From Prosthecobacter vanneervenii (GTDB lineage: Bacteria > Verrucomicrobiota > Verrucomicrobiia > Verrucomicrobiales > Verrucomicrobiaceae), in NCBI RefSeq assembly GCF_014203095.1, contig NZ_JACHIG010000013.1, positions 62,001 through 126,000 of the forward strand: DNA of 64,000 bases, given 5' to 3'. The notes beneath the pieces were generated by a model. That model worked only from the letters and a program-made list of their open reading frames with translations, was not told the origin of the DNA and did no database searches. Both the position numbers and the translations under genes were made by a program. Numbering within the stretch: position 1 is the stretch's first letter; each line of letters opens with the position of its first letter. This document shows, in pieces, positions 1 to 8,431 of this stretch.

Positions 1-513
1 GCAAAATTGATTGGCGACGGCTCATCCTCCAATCGCAAAGCAGTGATCGATCAATACATCACGGCGATGTTTGGCGATGCGGCTGGTGCGGGCAGGAGTG
101 CCCGCATTACTGGGGACGCGGGACGTGGAGCGAAGGTGTATGAGACGATGTGCCTGGTGTGCCACCGGCATCTGGACCGTGGGAATGATGTGGGGCCGAA
201 CCTGGGAACGATCAAGGCGTGGACGGATGAGCAGATCCTGACGAACGTGCTGGACCCGAACCGTGAGGTGTCGCCGAACTTTGCGCTCTACATTGTGGAG
301 ACGAATGACGGGCGGACGCTTTCGGGGCTGATCGCGAGCGAGGCGGCGGGAAATCTGACGCTGAAGCGTGCTGATGGCGGTACGGACAGCGTGCTGAGGA
401 GCGAGATCAAGTCGCTGACGAGCCCGGGGATCTCGCTGATGCCGGAGGGGCTGGAGGGGGCGATCACGCCGCAGCAGATGGCGGATTTGATTGCGTATTT
501 GAAGGCGCCGTGA
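1..513 (+). CDS. PVC-type heme-binding domain (c-type cytochrome) protein, C-terminal part
   Basis: The reading frame is open at the left edge, so only the last 170 residues are present. A canonical CxxCH heme-attachment site (C-L-V-C-H, bases 151-165) is followed by a short cytochrome fold and a beta-rich segment with the pattern P-N-F-A-L-Y-I-V-E-T-x-D-G-R, typical of the putative heme-binding domain that ends very large secreted proteins in Planctomycetes and Verrucomicrobia. In those proteins the domain usually follows a membrane-bound-dehydrogenase or propeller region, which would lie outside the window. The likely role is extracytoplasmic electron transfer coupled to sugar or alcohol oxidation, which is family inference. 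It converges on the DUF1501 gene with four bases between the stop codons. Confidence 0.85.
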   Translation, partial: AKLIGDGSSSNRKAVIDQYITAMFGDAAGAGRSARITGDAGRGAKVYETMCLVCHRHLDRGNDVGPNLGTIKAWTDEQILTNVLDPNREVSPNFALYIVETNDGRTLSGLIASEAAGNLTLKRADGGTDSVLRSEIKSLTSPGISLMPEGLEGAITPQQMADLIAYLKAP

Positions 514-517
514 GCCT

Positions 518-1876
518 TCAAGCCACGACCGGTGTGATGACGTCGCCATACACATCGGTCAGCCGGAAGTCGCGCCCTGCGTAGCGGTAAGTCAGCTCTT
601 CGTGGTTAATGCCCATGAGGTGCAGGATGGTGGCATGCAGATCGTGCACGCTGGTGGGGTTTTCCTGCGCCGCGAAGCCGAATTCATCGGTGCTGCCGTG
701 CACGGTCCCGCCTTTGATGCCGCCACCGGCCATCCAGACGGAGAAGCCGTAGTGGTTGTGGTCGCGGCCGAGCTTTGATTTCGCCCCGCTCATTTCGACT
801 GTGGGCGTGCGGCCGAATTCACCGCCCCAGAGAATGAGGGTGTCCTCCAGCATGCCACGCTGCTTGAGGTCTGCGATCAGCGCGGCAATGGGCTGGTCGA
901 TTTCGGCGGAGAGCTTGCGGTGGTTTGTTTCGATGTTGTCGTGATTGTCCCAAGGCTGGCCAGCGCCATGCCAGAGCTGCACCATGCGCACGCCACGCTC
1001 CAGCAGACGCCGTGCGATGAGGGTCTGCCGCGCATGCACGCCTTCGCCATACATGTCCCGAATGTGCTGAGGCTCGCGCGAGACATCGAAAGCATCTGAA
1101 GCCTCCATCTGCATGCGGTAGGCCAGCTCGAAGCTCTGGATGCGAGCCTCCAGCCGGGGATCGCTGCGCTCCCTGCGGTGAGCTTCATTGATGCGGCGCA
1201 GCAGATCGAGCTGGCGGTTCTGCACACGCGAATCTGCATGCGGACTGCGGATGTTTTCAATCAGGCGGTCCACCTGCTCATGCTTTGAATCGACGTAGGT
1301 GCCCTGATAGGCACCTGGAAGAAATGCGGCCTGCCAGTTTTCCGCGCTTTTGATCGGCATGCCGCCGGGGCACATGGCGATGAAGCCGGGCAGGTTTTCG
1401 TTCGCACTGCCGAGACCATAGGTGAGCCAGGCACCGAGGCTCGGGCGTGCCTGTATTGAGTCTCCGCAGTTCATGAGCATGAGCGAGGGCTCATGGTTCG
1501 GCACCTGCGCCTGCATGGAACGGATGACTGCGATGTCATCAATGTGAGCCGCCGTTTTGGCAAAGAGCTCGCTCACCTCAATGCCGCTCTGGCCGTAGCG
1601 CTGGAATTTGAACGGCGAAGGAAAGGCTGCGCCCGTTTTTCGCTCGGTGAGGCGATGACTCGGCACCGGCTTGCCGGCAAAGCGCTCCAGGGCGGGCTTG
1701 GGATCAAAAGTGTCCACATGGGAGGGGCCGCCATTGAGGAAGAAATGGATCACGCGCTTCGCCTTGGGAGCATGGTGCGGCTTTGCGCCTGCCATCGCAT
1801 CGCCCAGGCCTAGCATCGCCATGCCCATGCCGGAGCGGCGCAAAAAATCCCGGCGTGTGAGAGGGGGAGTGTTCAT
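518..1876 (-). CDS. DUF1501 family secreted protein with Tat signal
   Basis: 452 residues. The N-terminus has a twin-arginine motif (T-R-R-D-F-L-R-R) followed by a hydrophobic Met/Gly/Leu stretch, so Tat export is likely. The body shows DUF1501 hallmarks: F-L-N-G-G-P-S-H-V-D-T-F-D-P-K near residue 48, G-W-G-F-type metal-site contexts (L-W-G-G-E-F-G-R-T-P) and a late G-R-D-H-N-H-Y-G-F motif. DUF1501 is related to the sulfatase/alkaline phosphatase superfamily; its biochemical role is not established. I chose the ATG at 1876 over an upstream TTG because it follows the stop of the preceding DUF1549/DUF1553 gene by one base and gives a clean Tat signal. The pair is an operon, as is common for these two families in PVC bacteria. 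Confidence 0.9.
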   Translation of the reverse strand: MNTPPLTRRDFLRRSGMGMAMLGLGDAMAGAKPHHAPKAKRVIHFFLNGGPSHVDTFDPKPALERFAGKPVPSHRLTERKTGAAFPSPFKFQRYGQSGIEVSELFAKTAAHIDDIAVIRSMQAQVPNHEPSLMLMNCGDSIQARPSLGAWLTYGLGSANENLPGFIAMCPGGMPIKSAENWQAAFLPGAYQGTYVDSKHEQVDRLIENIRSPHADSRVQNRQLDLLRRINEAHRRERSDPRLEARIQSFELAYRMQMEASDAFDVSREPQHIRDMYGEGVHARQTLIARRLLERGVRMVQLWHGAGQPWDNHDNIETNHRKLSAEIDQPIAALIADLKQRGMLEDTLILWGGEFGRTPTVEMSGAKSKLGRDHNHYGFSVWMAGGGIKGGTVHGSTDEFGFAAQENPTSVHDLHATILHLMGINHEELTYRYAGRDFRLTDVYGDVITPVVA

Positions 1877-1877
1877 A

Positions 1878-4499
1878 TCAATCGACAAACATGAACTCGT
1901 TGGAGAGCATCAGCACCTGCACCAGCTGCTCCCAGGCATTGAGAGGCTGCTTTGGCTGCGCGGAGAAATCTTTTTCGGCATCCCAGGTTTCCTGAGAGGA
2001 GTCACCACCGGAGCCAGTGGCATGGGTGCTCGGTGCAATCTTGGGCGACCAGAGAAACTGATCGCTGTTCAGTCCGTCGGCGATGTCCACGATGAAGTCG
2101 AGTGTGTCGCCGGTCTGGAACTCGATGGCGGTCAGGCTGAGGTCCGCCTTGGAGTTCTTCAAATGGGCATCGCGCAGCTTGCCCAGCCGGGAGTGGCTCA
2201 TGAATCCACGGATGCCATCTCCGACATCGGGTTCGTGGATCAGCATGGACTGGATATCGTATGTTCCACTGGCAGGAGCGATCCACCGGCGTACTACCGC
2301 GTGCCTGCGGTCATTGCCGGGGTGACCGCCTGCGGCGGTGAGCTGAGCCCAGCCGAGCTGTGGGTTTGGCCAGGCATCCGCGCCCTGCCAGGCGCTGCCG
2401 GTGAAGTGCGGCAGAGGCGTGAAACTCTTCACGCGGCCGGTGTCTTCATTCCATTCGCCGTAGCCATACTGCCAGGACTTTGAGTGGTCTGGTTCCACCG
2501 CGATGGTGGCGGGCTCTTCCTGCACGAAGCGAAGGGCGGCTTCGACTTCTGCCTGGGTGGGATGGCGCTGGAAAAGCTGTGCGTAGAGCCGATTGATCCT
2601 AGCGGTGTCTGAAGGAGCTGATGTCGTAGCTTTCACCAGCGCCCGGGTCTGCTGCACCACAAACGGGTGGTTCATCCCAAACAGGGCCTGCTGTGGCACG
2701 CTGGTCTCGCTGCGCTGTGGGATGGAGAGGTCGGGATTGGCGAAGTCGAAGGTGCGCATCACTGCGGGCACATTCTCGCGATCCACGAGGGTGTAGAGCG
2801 TGCGGCGCTTGTTGCTGGCGCTGAACAAGGCCTCGGGAGGGCCTCCCACTTTTAGATCCAACTGACCCGCTGCTGTCAGCCAGGCATCGCGGGCTTCCTC
2901 GAAGCTCAGGCGATGCGGGTTCATGCGCGAGAGCAGGCGGTTGTCAGGATCGCGCGAATCGCTCTTCAGGCTGCTCTGCTGATAGGTTTCCGAGAGCATG
3001 ATGAGCCGGTGCATGGTTTTGAGGCTCCAGCCGGAGTCCATGAAGCGCTGGGCCAGCCAGTCGAGCAGTTCCGGGTGAGTCGGGGTGCCGCCTTGCTTGC
3101 CAAAATCGCTCGGTGTGCTGACCAGCCCGCGTCCGAAATGGTGCTGCCAGATGCGGTTTACCATGACGCGGGCAGTGAGTGGATTATGCGGATCAATGAT
3201 GGCCTGGGCGAGTTCCAGCCGTCCGCTTCCTTTGGTGAAAGGCCGCTGATTCCCAAACAGGCTCAGAAACTGCCTTGGCACCGCATCGCCCTTCGTCAGT
3301 GGATTGCCTCTGAGGAGCACGCGTGGGCTGCTGGGCAGCGGGCGATCGAGCAAGACGGTGGCATGCGCCGGGGTGTTGCTGGTTTTGAGAAGATGGCGGT
3401 CCACCTCAGCCTGGGCCTTCCAAAGCTCGGTGATGATGCCCGTGGGGAAGTACATCTCATTGTTTGCGATATGCTCGTCAGGCACGTAGGCGGGTGAATC
3501 TGCCTGCTTGAGCGTTTCCTCATTCAGCTCGGCTCCGGGATGAGCGTCCATCCATGCCTTCCAGCGATGGACGATGAAAGGATTGAGATCCTTTTCATCG
3601 ATGATCTGGTCGAAGCCCTGCTCGGGGTACTTGTCCAGCTCTGACAGCGCCTTCTGATAATCGGCGGCCCGCGCACGTGTGCGCGCCATCTGCTCCTCAC
3701 GGCGTTTCGTCATGAGGCCCCGGTTCTTCTTAACAAGCTCGGCGAGTTTTGGGTCTTCCCCCGCCGCGCAGGGGACCAGGGCCTCCGCACTGCTCTGGAA
3801 GATGCCGTAGAGCGAGTAGTAGTCGCGTGTGGGGATGGGATCGAACTTGTGATCATGACAGCGCGCGCACGCTACTGTCATGGCCTGGGTGCCACGCATG
3901 ACCACATCAATGCGGTCATCAATGATGTCATGCGACACGCCGAGAAAGCGACGCCCGAGCGTGAGGAAGCCCATCGCGGCCAGATCGGGCGACCTGGGGG
4001 GCACCACCTGGTCTGCTGCAAGCTGCAGCAGCAGAAAACGGTCATAGGGCATGTCTGCGTTCAGTGATCTAACGACCCAGTCCCGATAGGGCGTGGCATG
4101 CACCCATTTCTTTTCTTCGCGCGCATAGACGTAGCCCTTGGTGTCGGAATAACGTGCGACATCCAGCCAATGGCGTGCCCACTGCTCGCCATAGTGTGGC
4201 GAGGCGAGGAGACGCTCGATCAGACGAGGATAAGCATCGGGAGAGGCATCGCGGACAAAGGCCTCCGTTTCTTCCGGCGAGGGGGGCAGCCCGGTGAGGT
4301 CGATGCTGGCGCGGCGGATCAGCGTGCGAGTGTCCGTGCGTGGCGAAGGTGACAGTCCCTGCTCCCGCAGCTTGAGGTGAATGAATTCATCCACGCCCGC
4401 CGCTTTCACGGGCTTAAGCGGTTGAAATGCCCAGTGCTCCGCCGAAGCAGCGATCAAGGGTGCAAGCAAAGCACCCAGGTGGACGATGAAGCGTGGCAT
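1878..4499 (-). CDS. DUF1549/DUF1553 (PSCyt2/PSD1) protein
   Basis: 873 residues with a short signal peptide (hydrophobic residues 4-19, A-S-A site). DUF1549 occupies roughly residues 30-230 and contains C-A-R-C-H-D-H-K-F-D-P-I at about 211, a CxxCH motif suggesting covalent heme. DUF1553 follows from about residue 400 (N-P-L-T-A-R-V-M-V-N-R-I-W-Q-H-H-F-G-R-G). A beta-rich segment, W-Q-Y-G-Y-G to about residue 830, looks like an appended carbohydrate-binding-type module. An N-terminal PSCyt1 cytochrome domain, frequent in this family, is absent. The frame is open upstream to 5090, but that extension is antisense to riboflavin synthase, so I start at the ATG at 4499 in front of the signal peptide. 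It is the first gene of an operon with DUF1501. Confidence 0.88.
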   Translation of the reverse strand: MPRFIVHLGALLAPLIAASAEHWAFQPLKPVKAAGVDEFIHLKLREQGLSPSPRTDTRTLIRRASIDLTGLPPSPEETEAFVRDASPDAYPRLIERLLASPHYGEQWARHWLDVARYSDTKGYVYAREEKKWVHATPYRDWVVRSLNADMPYDRFLLLQLAADQVVPPRSPDLAAMGFLTLGRRFLGVSHDIIDDRIDVVMRGTQAMTVACARCHDHKFDPIPTRDYYSLYGIFQSSAEALVPCAAGEDPKLAELVKKNRGLMTKRREEQMARTRARAADYQKALSELDKYPEQGFDQIIDEKDLNPFIVHRWKAWMDAHPGAELNEETLKQADSPAYVPDEHIANNEMYFPTGIITELWKAQAEVDRHLLKTSNTPAHATVLLDRPLPSSPRVLLRGNPLTKGDAVPRQFLSLFGNQRPFTKGSGRLELAQAIIDPHNPLTARVMVNRIWQHHFGRGLVSTPSDFGKQGGTPTHPELLDWLAQRFMDSGWSLKTMHRLIMLSETYQQSSLKSDSRDPDNRLLSRMNPHRLSFEEARDAWLTAAGQLDLKVGGPPEALFSASNKRRTLYTLVDRENVPAVMRTFDFANPDLSIPQRSETSVPQQALFGMNHPFVVQQTRALVKATTSAPSDTARINRLYAQLFQRHPTQAEVEAALRFVQEEPATIAVEPDHSKSWQYGYGEWNEDTGRVKSFTPLPHFTGSAWQGADAWPNPQLGWAQLTAAGGHPGNDRRHAVVRRWIAPASGTYDIQSMLIHEPDVGDGIRGFMSHSRLGKLRDAHLKNSKADLSLTAIEFQTGDTLDFIVDIADGLNSDQFLWSPKIAPSTHATGSGGDSSQETWDAEKDFSAQPKQPLNAWEQLVQVLMLSNEFMFVD

Positions 4500-4596
4500 G
4501 GCAGCGGGTACTACGCGGCCGTGCGAAGTGTTTTTCCTGCCAAGATTTGCCGCAACAGCGCATCGACAGCGGGCTTTGGCCCGTTTATCTCGGTGC

Positions 4597-5196
4597 ATGT
4601 TTACAGGTCTTGTAGAAACTACCGGGAAAGTGCTCGCGCTGGAGGCGCGGGGAGAGAGTGCGCGGTTGACTCTGAATGTGGGGGCGATGGCGTCGGAGCT
4701 GGCGGATGGAGAGAGCGTGGCGGTGAACGGATGCTGCCTGACAGTGACGGCGAAAGATGCGGCGGCGCAGACGGCGTGCTTTGACCTGCTGATGCAGACG
4801 CTGAAGGTGACGAGTCTGGGGGATCTGCATGAGGGATCTCTGGTGAACCTGGAGCGGGCGATGGCGCTGGGAGCGAGGTTTGGCGGGCACTTGGTGCAGG
4901 GGCATGTGGATGCGACGGTGAAGGTGCTGGACTGGAGCGAGCATGGACAAGACCACCGGCTGGAGGTGGAGATACCGGCGGAGCAGCGCGGGCTGGTCAT
5001 TCCGAAGGGGTCGATCTGCCTGGATGGCATCTCATTGACTGCAGCGGAAGTGACGGAAAGCAGCGTGGTCTGCTGGATCATTCCGCACACGTTTCAACTG
5101 ACGAACCTGCACACGAAGAAGGCCGGGGACCGGCTGAATGTGGAGTTTGACATGCTGGGCAAGTATGTGCGCGAGCTGATGCGTGCGATGAAGTAG
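4597..5196 (+). CDS. ribE: riboflavin synthase, alpha subunit
   Basis: 199 residues, the normal family length. It condenses two 6,7-dimethyl-8-ribityllumazines to riboflavin plus the pyrimidinedione, in the cytoplasm. The start M-F-T-G-L-V-E is the canonical riboflavin synthase N-terminus, which fixes the ATG at 4597 although the frame is open 111 bases further upstream. The two lumazine-binding halves are visible: N-G-C-C-L-T-V in the first barrel and D-G-I-S-L-T in the second, with G-G-H-L-V-Q-G-H-V-D-A between. It is divergent from the DUF1549/DUF1553 gene with a 97-base shared upstream region, in which I see no FMN riboswitch. Other rib genes are not in the window. Some schemes call this gene ribC. 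Confidence 0.95.
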   Translation: MFTGLVETTGKVLALEARGESARLTLNVGAMASELADGESVAVNGCCLTVTAKDAAAQTACFDLLMQTLKVTSLGDLHEGSLVNLERAMALGARFGGHLVQGHVDATVKVLDWSEHGQDHRLEVEIPAEQRGLVIPKGSICLDGISLTAAEVTESSVVCWIIPHTFQLTNLHTKKAGDRLNVEFDMLGKYVRELMRAMK

Positions 5197-5230
5197 CATC
5201 CGAGCAGGATGGCAGGCCGTTTCCATTCCG

Positions 5231-5896
5231 ATGCCGGTTCTTGAAGTACAGTCCCTGAGCAAAAGCTATGCGCAGCGCGCGATCCTGCGCGGGGTGTCGT
5301 TCAGGCTTGATCGAGGTGAGCGTGTGGCGCTACTGGGGCCATCGGGGAGCGGGAAGACGACGGTGCTGAACTGTGCAGGTGGTGTGGATCGCGCGGATGG
5401 CGGGAGCGTGGTGATCGCGGGGCAGGAGCTGGGGGGATTGAGCGCGGACGGGCTGGCGCAGCTGCGTCGCAAGCAGATCGGGACGGTGTTTCAGTTTTAT
5501 CATCTGCTGCCGACGCTGAGCGCAGCGGAGAACATCGAGCTGCCGCTGCAACTGCTGGGCGTGCCGCCGGGTGAACGTGAGGCGCGTGTGCGGGAGCTGA
5601 TGGGGCGGGTGGGCATAGCGCACCGTGCGGCGGCTCTGCCGGGGCAGCTTTCGGGCGGAGAGATGCAGCGGGTGGCGATCGCGCGAGCGGTGGTGCACCG
5701 GCCTGCACTGATCCTTGCGGACGAGCCGACGGGGAGCCTGGACACGGCGACGGGCGAGCAGGTGCTGGATCTGCTGGCGGAGGTGGTGAAGGAGACGCAG
5801 GCGGCGCTGCTGCTGGTGACGCACAGCCCGGAGGCGGTGAAACATTGTGAACGCGTGCTGCGCATGCAGGACGGGCAGATCGTCGAAGGCGCATGA
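5231..5896 (+). CDS. ABC transporter ATP-binding protein (AttE/LolD/MacB type)
   Basis: 221 residues, a single nucleotide-binding domain of the LolD/MacB/FtsE class. Walker A is G-P-S-G-S-G-K-T (about 37-44), the Q-loop lies in V-F-Q-F-Y-H-L-L, the signature is L-S-G-G-E-M-Q-R-V-A-I-A-R, Walker B is L-I-L-A-D-E-P-T-G-S-L-D, and the switch histidine is in L-L-V-T-H-S. It overlaps the following permease gene by four bases (ATGA), so the two are translationally coupled. With the AttH-like protein that follows, it matches the known att-type arrangement of ATPase, FtsX-type permease and lipocalin-like secreted protein. The substrate is unknown; envelope lipid or peptide handling is inferred. Confidence 0.93.
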   Translation: MPVLEVQSLSKSYAQRAILRGVSFRLDRGERVALLGPSGSGKTTVLNCAGGVDRADGGSVVIAGQELGGLSADGLAQLRRKQIGTVFQFYHLLPTLSAAENIELPLQLLGVPPGEREARVRELMGRVGIAHRAAALPGQLSGGEMQRVAIARAVVHRPALILADEPTGSLDTATGEQVLDLLAEVVKETQAALLLVTHSPEAVKHCERVLRMQDGQIVEGA

Positions 5897-8430
5897 GCAC
5901 GGTGCTGCTCATTCTGAGGCGCTGTGCCCTGAGGCACTGGCGGCTGGCATTGAAGCAGCAGGTGGCGCTGATGCTGATCCTGGCGCTGGGGTCGAGCGTG
6001 TATCTGGCGGTGAGGCTGGCAAGCAATGCGGCGCTGGCGGGCTTTGAGACCTTTACGGATGGAGTGACACGACAGCCGGACTGGACGGTGCAGGCGGAGG
6101 CTGGGGCGCTGCATGAGGCTGATCTGCGAGAGATGCGAAAGATGCTGGGAGTGCGGCCGGTGAGCCTGATTCCGGTGGTGGAGGAGACGGTGACGCCGGA
6201 GGGAGACACGGGGAATGGGGAGATCGGATCGCGCGCGACATGGCGGCTGCTGGGCGTGGATTTTGTGGGGCTGCTGAATTTGCGTGGCGAAGCACCTGCC
6301 GGACTGGGGGCGAATCTACAGGCGGTGAAGCGCGGGGTGTATGTGAGCCCGAAGCATGGAGCGAAGGCGGGGGATGAACTGAGGGTGATCCTGGATGACC
6401 GGGTGGTCGCGCTGAAGGTGGCGGGTGTGGTGCCGGAAGTGCCTGGTGTGCCCGGATTACCGGCGCATCTTCTGCTGATGGATTTGCCAGACGCGCAGGC
6501 GGTGCTGCAACGGGGTGATGCGGTGGACCGTGTGGAGGTGCTGGCGCAGGATGGTGCGGCCTTTCCGAAACTGAGAGAGGAAACGGGGGAACTGCTCAAG
6601 ACCCGATGGCAGGTGAGAGGCGGTACGGACCGGCGGCAACTGGCGGGGACGATGACGCAGGCTTTCCGGCTGAATCTCACGATCCTCTCTCTGCTAGCGC
6701 TGCTGGTGGGCGGGTATTTGATTTTTCAGGCGCTGGATGGTGTAGTGCTGAGAAGGCGGGAAGAGATCGGGATTTTGAAATCTCTTGGTGTGACGGACCG
6801 GGCGATCCAAGCGGCGTTTTTGTGTGAAGCGGGAATGCTGGGGCTGTGCGGGGGCGGGCTGGGAGTGCTGCTGGGATGGCTGGGCGCGCAAGGAGCGGTG
6901 GGTGGTGTGACGAAGACGATGAATGCGCTGTATGGTGCGACGAGCGAGCAGCAGGCGGCGCTGAGCTGGAGCGAGGCGCTGCTGGCTCTGGGGATCTCGG
7001 TGACGGCGAGCCTGATTGCGGCGTGGTGGCCGGCGCGCATGGCGGCACGGACGCCACCTGCACACATGCTGGGCAGGCATGCGGCGCCGTTTGAAGGCGG
7101 GCGTGTGTGGCGAGTGGAATGGATTGGCTGGGCGATGCTGGCAGCGGCGGTGCTGCTGGCGCAAGTGCCGGTGTGGAGACTGGCGAACGGCACGCGGATG
7201 CCGCTGGCTGGTTATGCCGCAGCCTTTTTCTGGCTGGTAGGAGCTGGCTTGGTGGCGGGTGCGGTGCTGCGCTTTCTGGCGAGCAAGAAGGTGATGTCTG
7301 CGGTGTGGCGCGTGGCCTTGTCCCAACTGCGGCGGCCAACGGTGAGGCATCGCTTTGCCGTGGCGGCGCTGACGAGCGCGGTGGCGATGACGACGGGGAT
7401 GGCGGTGATGGTGGCGAGCTTTGACCACACGATGCGGGGCTGGATCGACCGCACGATGAAGGCGGACATTTATGTGAGCAGCGCGGGGGCGCAGAGCGCG
7501 TCATCGACGAATGCGATCTCCGCAGCGACGGTGAAAGAGCTGGGCGGCGGTGCCGAAGTGGCGGAGCTGGCGGCGATCCACGCGAAGACGATGATGTGGC
7601 GCGGCGGGGAAGTGCTGATCCTGGGAACCCAGGCGGAATTTGCGCACAAGCATAGGCTGTATGCGTGGGTGCAAGCACCGAGGAACGAGGAGTGGTGGAG
7701 GAGTGAAGATGGAGCCACGAATGCGATCATCAGCGAGAGCTGGAGCGAGCGATTTGGGACGAAGGTGGGAGAGGTGATTGATGTGGCGGGGCATGCAGTG
7801 CGGGTGGTGGCGATGAATGCGGAATATGGGAATGAGCGTGGATCGCTGACGCTGCCAGCGGGGGTGTTTAGAGAATGGTTCAAGACGGATGAGGCGTGGC
7901 GTGTGGCGCTCATGCTGAAGCCGGGGGTGGATGCGGAGGCGGTGAGGAACCAGATCGAAGCCAGCCATGCCGGGCTGCGGGTGTTTACGAATGCGCATCT
8001 GCGGCGCGAGGCGCTGCGCATTTTCCGACAGACCTTTTCGGTGACGCACGCGCTGGAGGTGATTGGTGTGATCGTGGCGGTGGCAGGGCTGGGACTGGCG
8101 CTGACGAGCCTGCTGCTGGAACGGCGCGCAGTCTTAGCGACGCTGCACTCGCTGGGGATGACGCGAAGTGAGATCGCACGAGCGGCAGCTCTGGAGGGGC
8201 TGGGCGTGGCGGGAGCGGGGGCGTGCACGGGCATCGTGGCCGGTCTGTGGCTGGGCTGGCTGCTGGTGTATCGCATCAACAAGCAGTGCTTTGGATGGAC
8301 GCTGCAGTTTCACGCGGTGTGGTGGCACCTGGCGGTGCTGGGGACCGCGGTGGTGGCCGTGGGCATGGCGGTGGCGGCGCTGGTGGGACGATGGGCTGCG
8401 CTGCTGCCTGCAGAACACTCGGAGGAATGA
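5893..8430 (+). CDS. ABC transporter permease, FtsX/MacB-like, long form
   Basis: 845 residues. One N-terminal membrane segment (about 20-40) is followed by a large extracytoplasmic domain. A three-helix block (about 260-395) has the FtsX signature G-Y-L-I-F-Q-A-L-x-G-V-V-L-R-R-x-E-E-I-G-I-L-K-S-L-G. Then come further membrane segments, a second extracytoplasmic domain and a second FtsX block near the C-terminus (R-R-A-V-L-A-T-L-H-S-L-G-M-T). The whole is a duplicated permease in one chain, equivalent to two AttF/AttG-type half permeases. It is coupled to the ATPase gene by an ATGA overlap and to the AttH-like gene by a one-base gap. The family mostly acts mechanically on periplasmic substrates rather than conducting them, which is family knowledge. 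Confidence 0.9.
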   Translation: MSTVLLILRRCALRHWRLALKQQVALMLILALGSSVYLAVRLASNAALAGFETFTDGVTRQPDWTVQAEAGALHEADLREMRKMLGVRPVSLIPVVEETVTPEGDTGNGEIGSRATWRLLGVDFVGLLNLRGEAPAGLGANLQAVKRGVYVSPKHGAKAGDELRVILDDRVVALKVAGVVPEVPGVPGLPAHLLLMDLPDAQAVLQRGDAVDRVEVLAQDGAAFPKLREETGELLKTRWQVRGGTDRRQLAGTMTQAFRLNLTILSLLALLVGGYLIFQALDGVVLRRREEIGILKSLGVTDRAIQAAFLCEAGMLGLCGGGLGVLLGWLGAQGAVGGVTKTMNALYGATSEQQAALSWSEALLALGISVTASLIAAWWPARMAARTPPAHMLGRHAAPFEGGRVWRVEWIGWAMLAAAVLLAQVPVWRLANGTRMPLAGYAAAFFWLVGAGLVAGAVLRFLASKKVMSAVWRVALSQLRRPTVRHRFAVAALTSAVAMTTGMAVMVASFDHTMRGWIDRTMKADIYVSSAGAQSASSTNAISAATVKELGGGAEVAELAAIHAKTMMWRGGEVLILGTQAEFAHKHRLYAWVQAPRNEEWWRSEDGATNAIISESWSERFGTKVGEVIDVAGHAVRVVAMNAEYGNERGSLTLPAGVFREWFKTDEAWRVALMLKPGVDAEAVRNQIEASHAGLRVFTNAHLRREALRIFRQTFSVTHALEVIGVIVAVAGLGLALTSLLLERRAVLATLHSLGMTRSEIARAAALEGLGVAGAGACTGIVAGLWLGWLLVYRINKQCFGWTLQFHAVWWHLAVLGTAVVAVGMAVAALVGRWAALLPAEHSEE
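8421..8426 (+). promoter_or_regulatory. ribosome binding site of the AttH-like gene
   Basis: GGAGGA lies inside the last codons of the permease gene, six bases before the ATG at 8432. It decides the start of the downstream gene, whose frame is open far upstream within the permease. Good Shine-Dalgarno sequences are uncommon at the starts I inspected in this window, so this one suggests coupled but strong translation of the secreted component. Confidence 0.75.
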
Positions 8431-8431
8431 C

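Noticed and set aside
4500-4596. Possible FMN riboswitch upstream of riboflavin synthase
   Set aside because: Too short and without the conserved RFN stem pattern.
4500-5090. N-terminal extension of the DUF1549/DUF1553 protein
   Set aside because: It is antisense to riboflavin synthase and lacks any domain; the internal ATG at 4499 gives a signal peptide.
5301-6680. 459-residue minus-strand frame antisense to the ABC transporter genes
   Set aside because: Ser/Ala/Pro-rich shadow of GC-rich codons; the plus-strand genes carry Walker and FtsX motifs.
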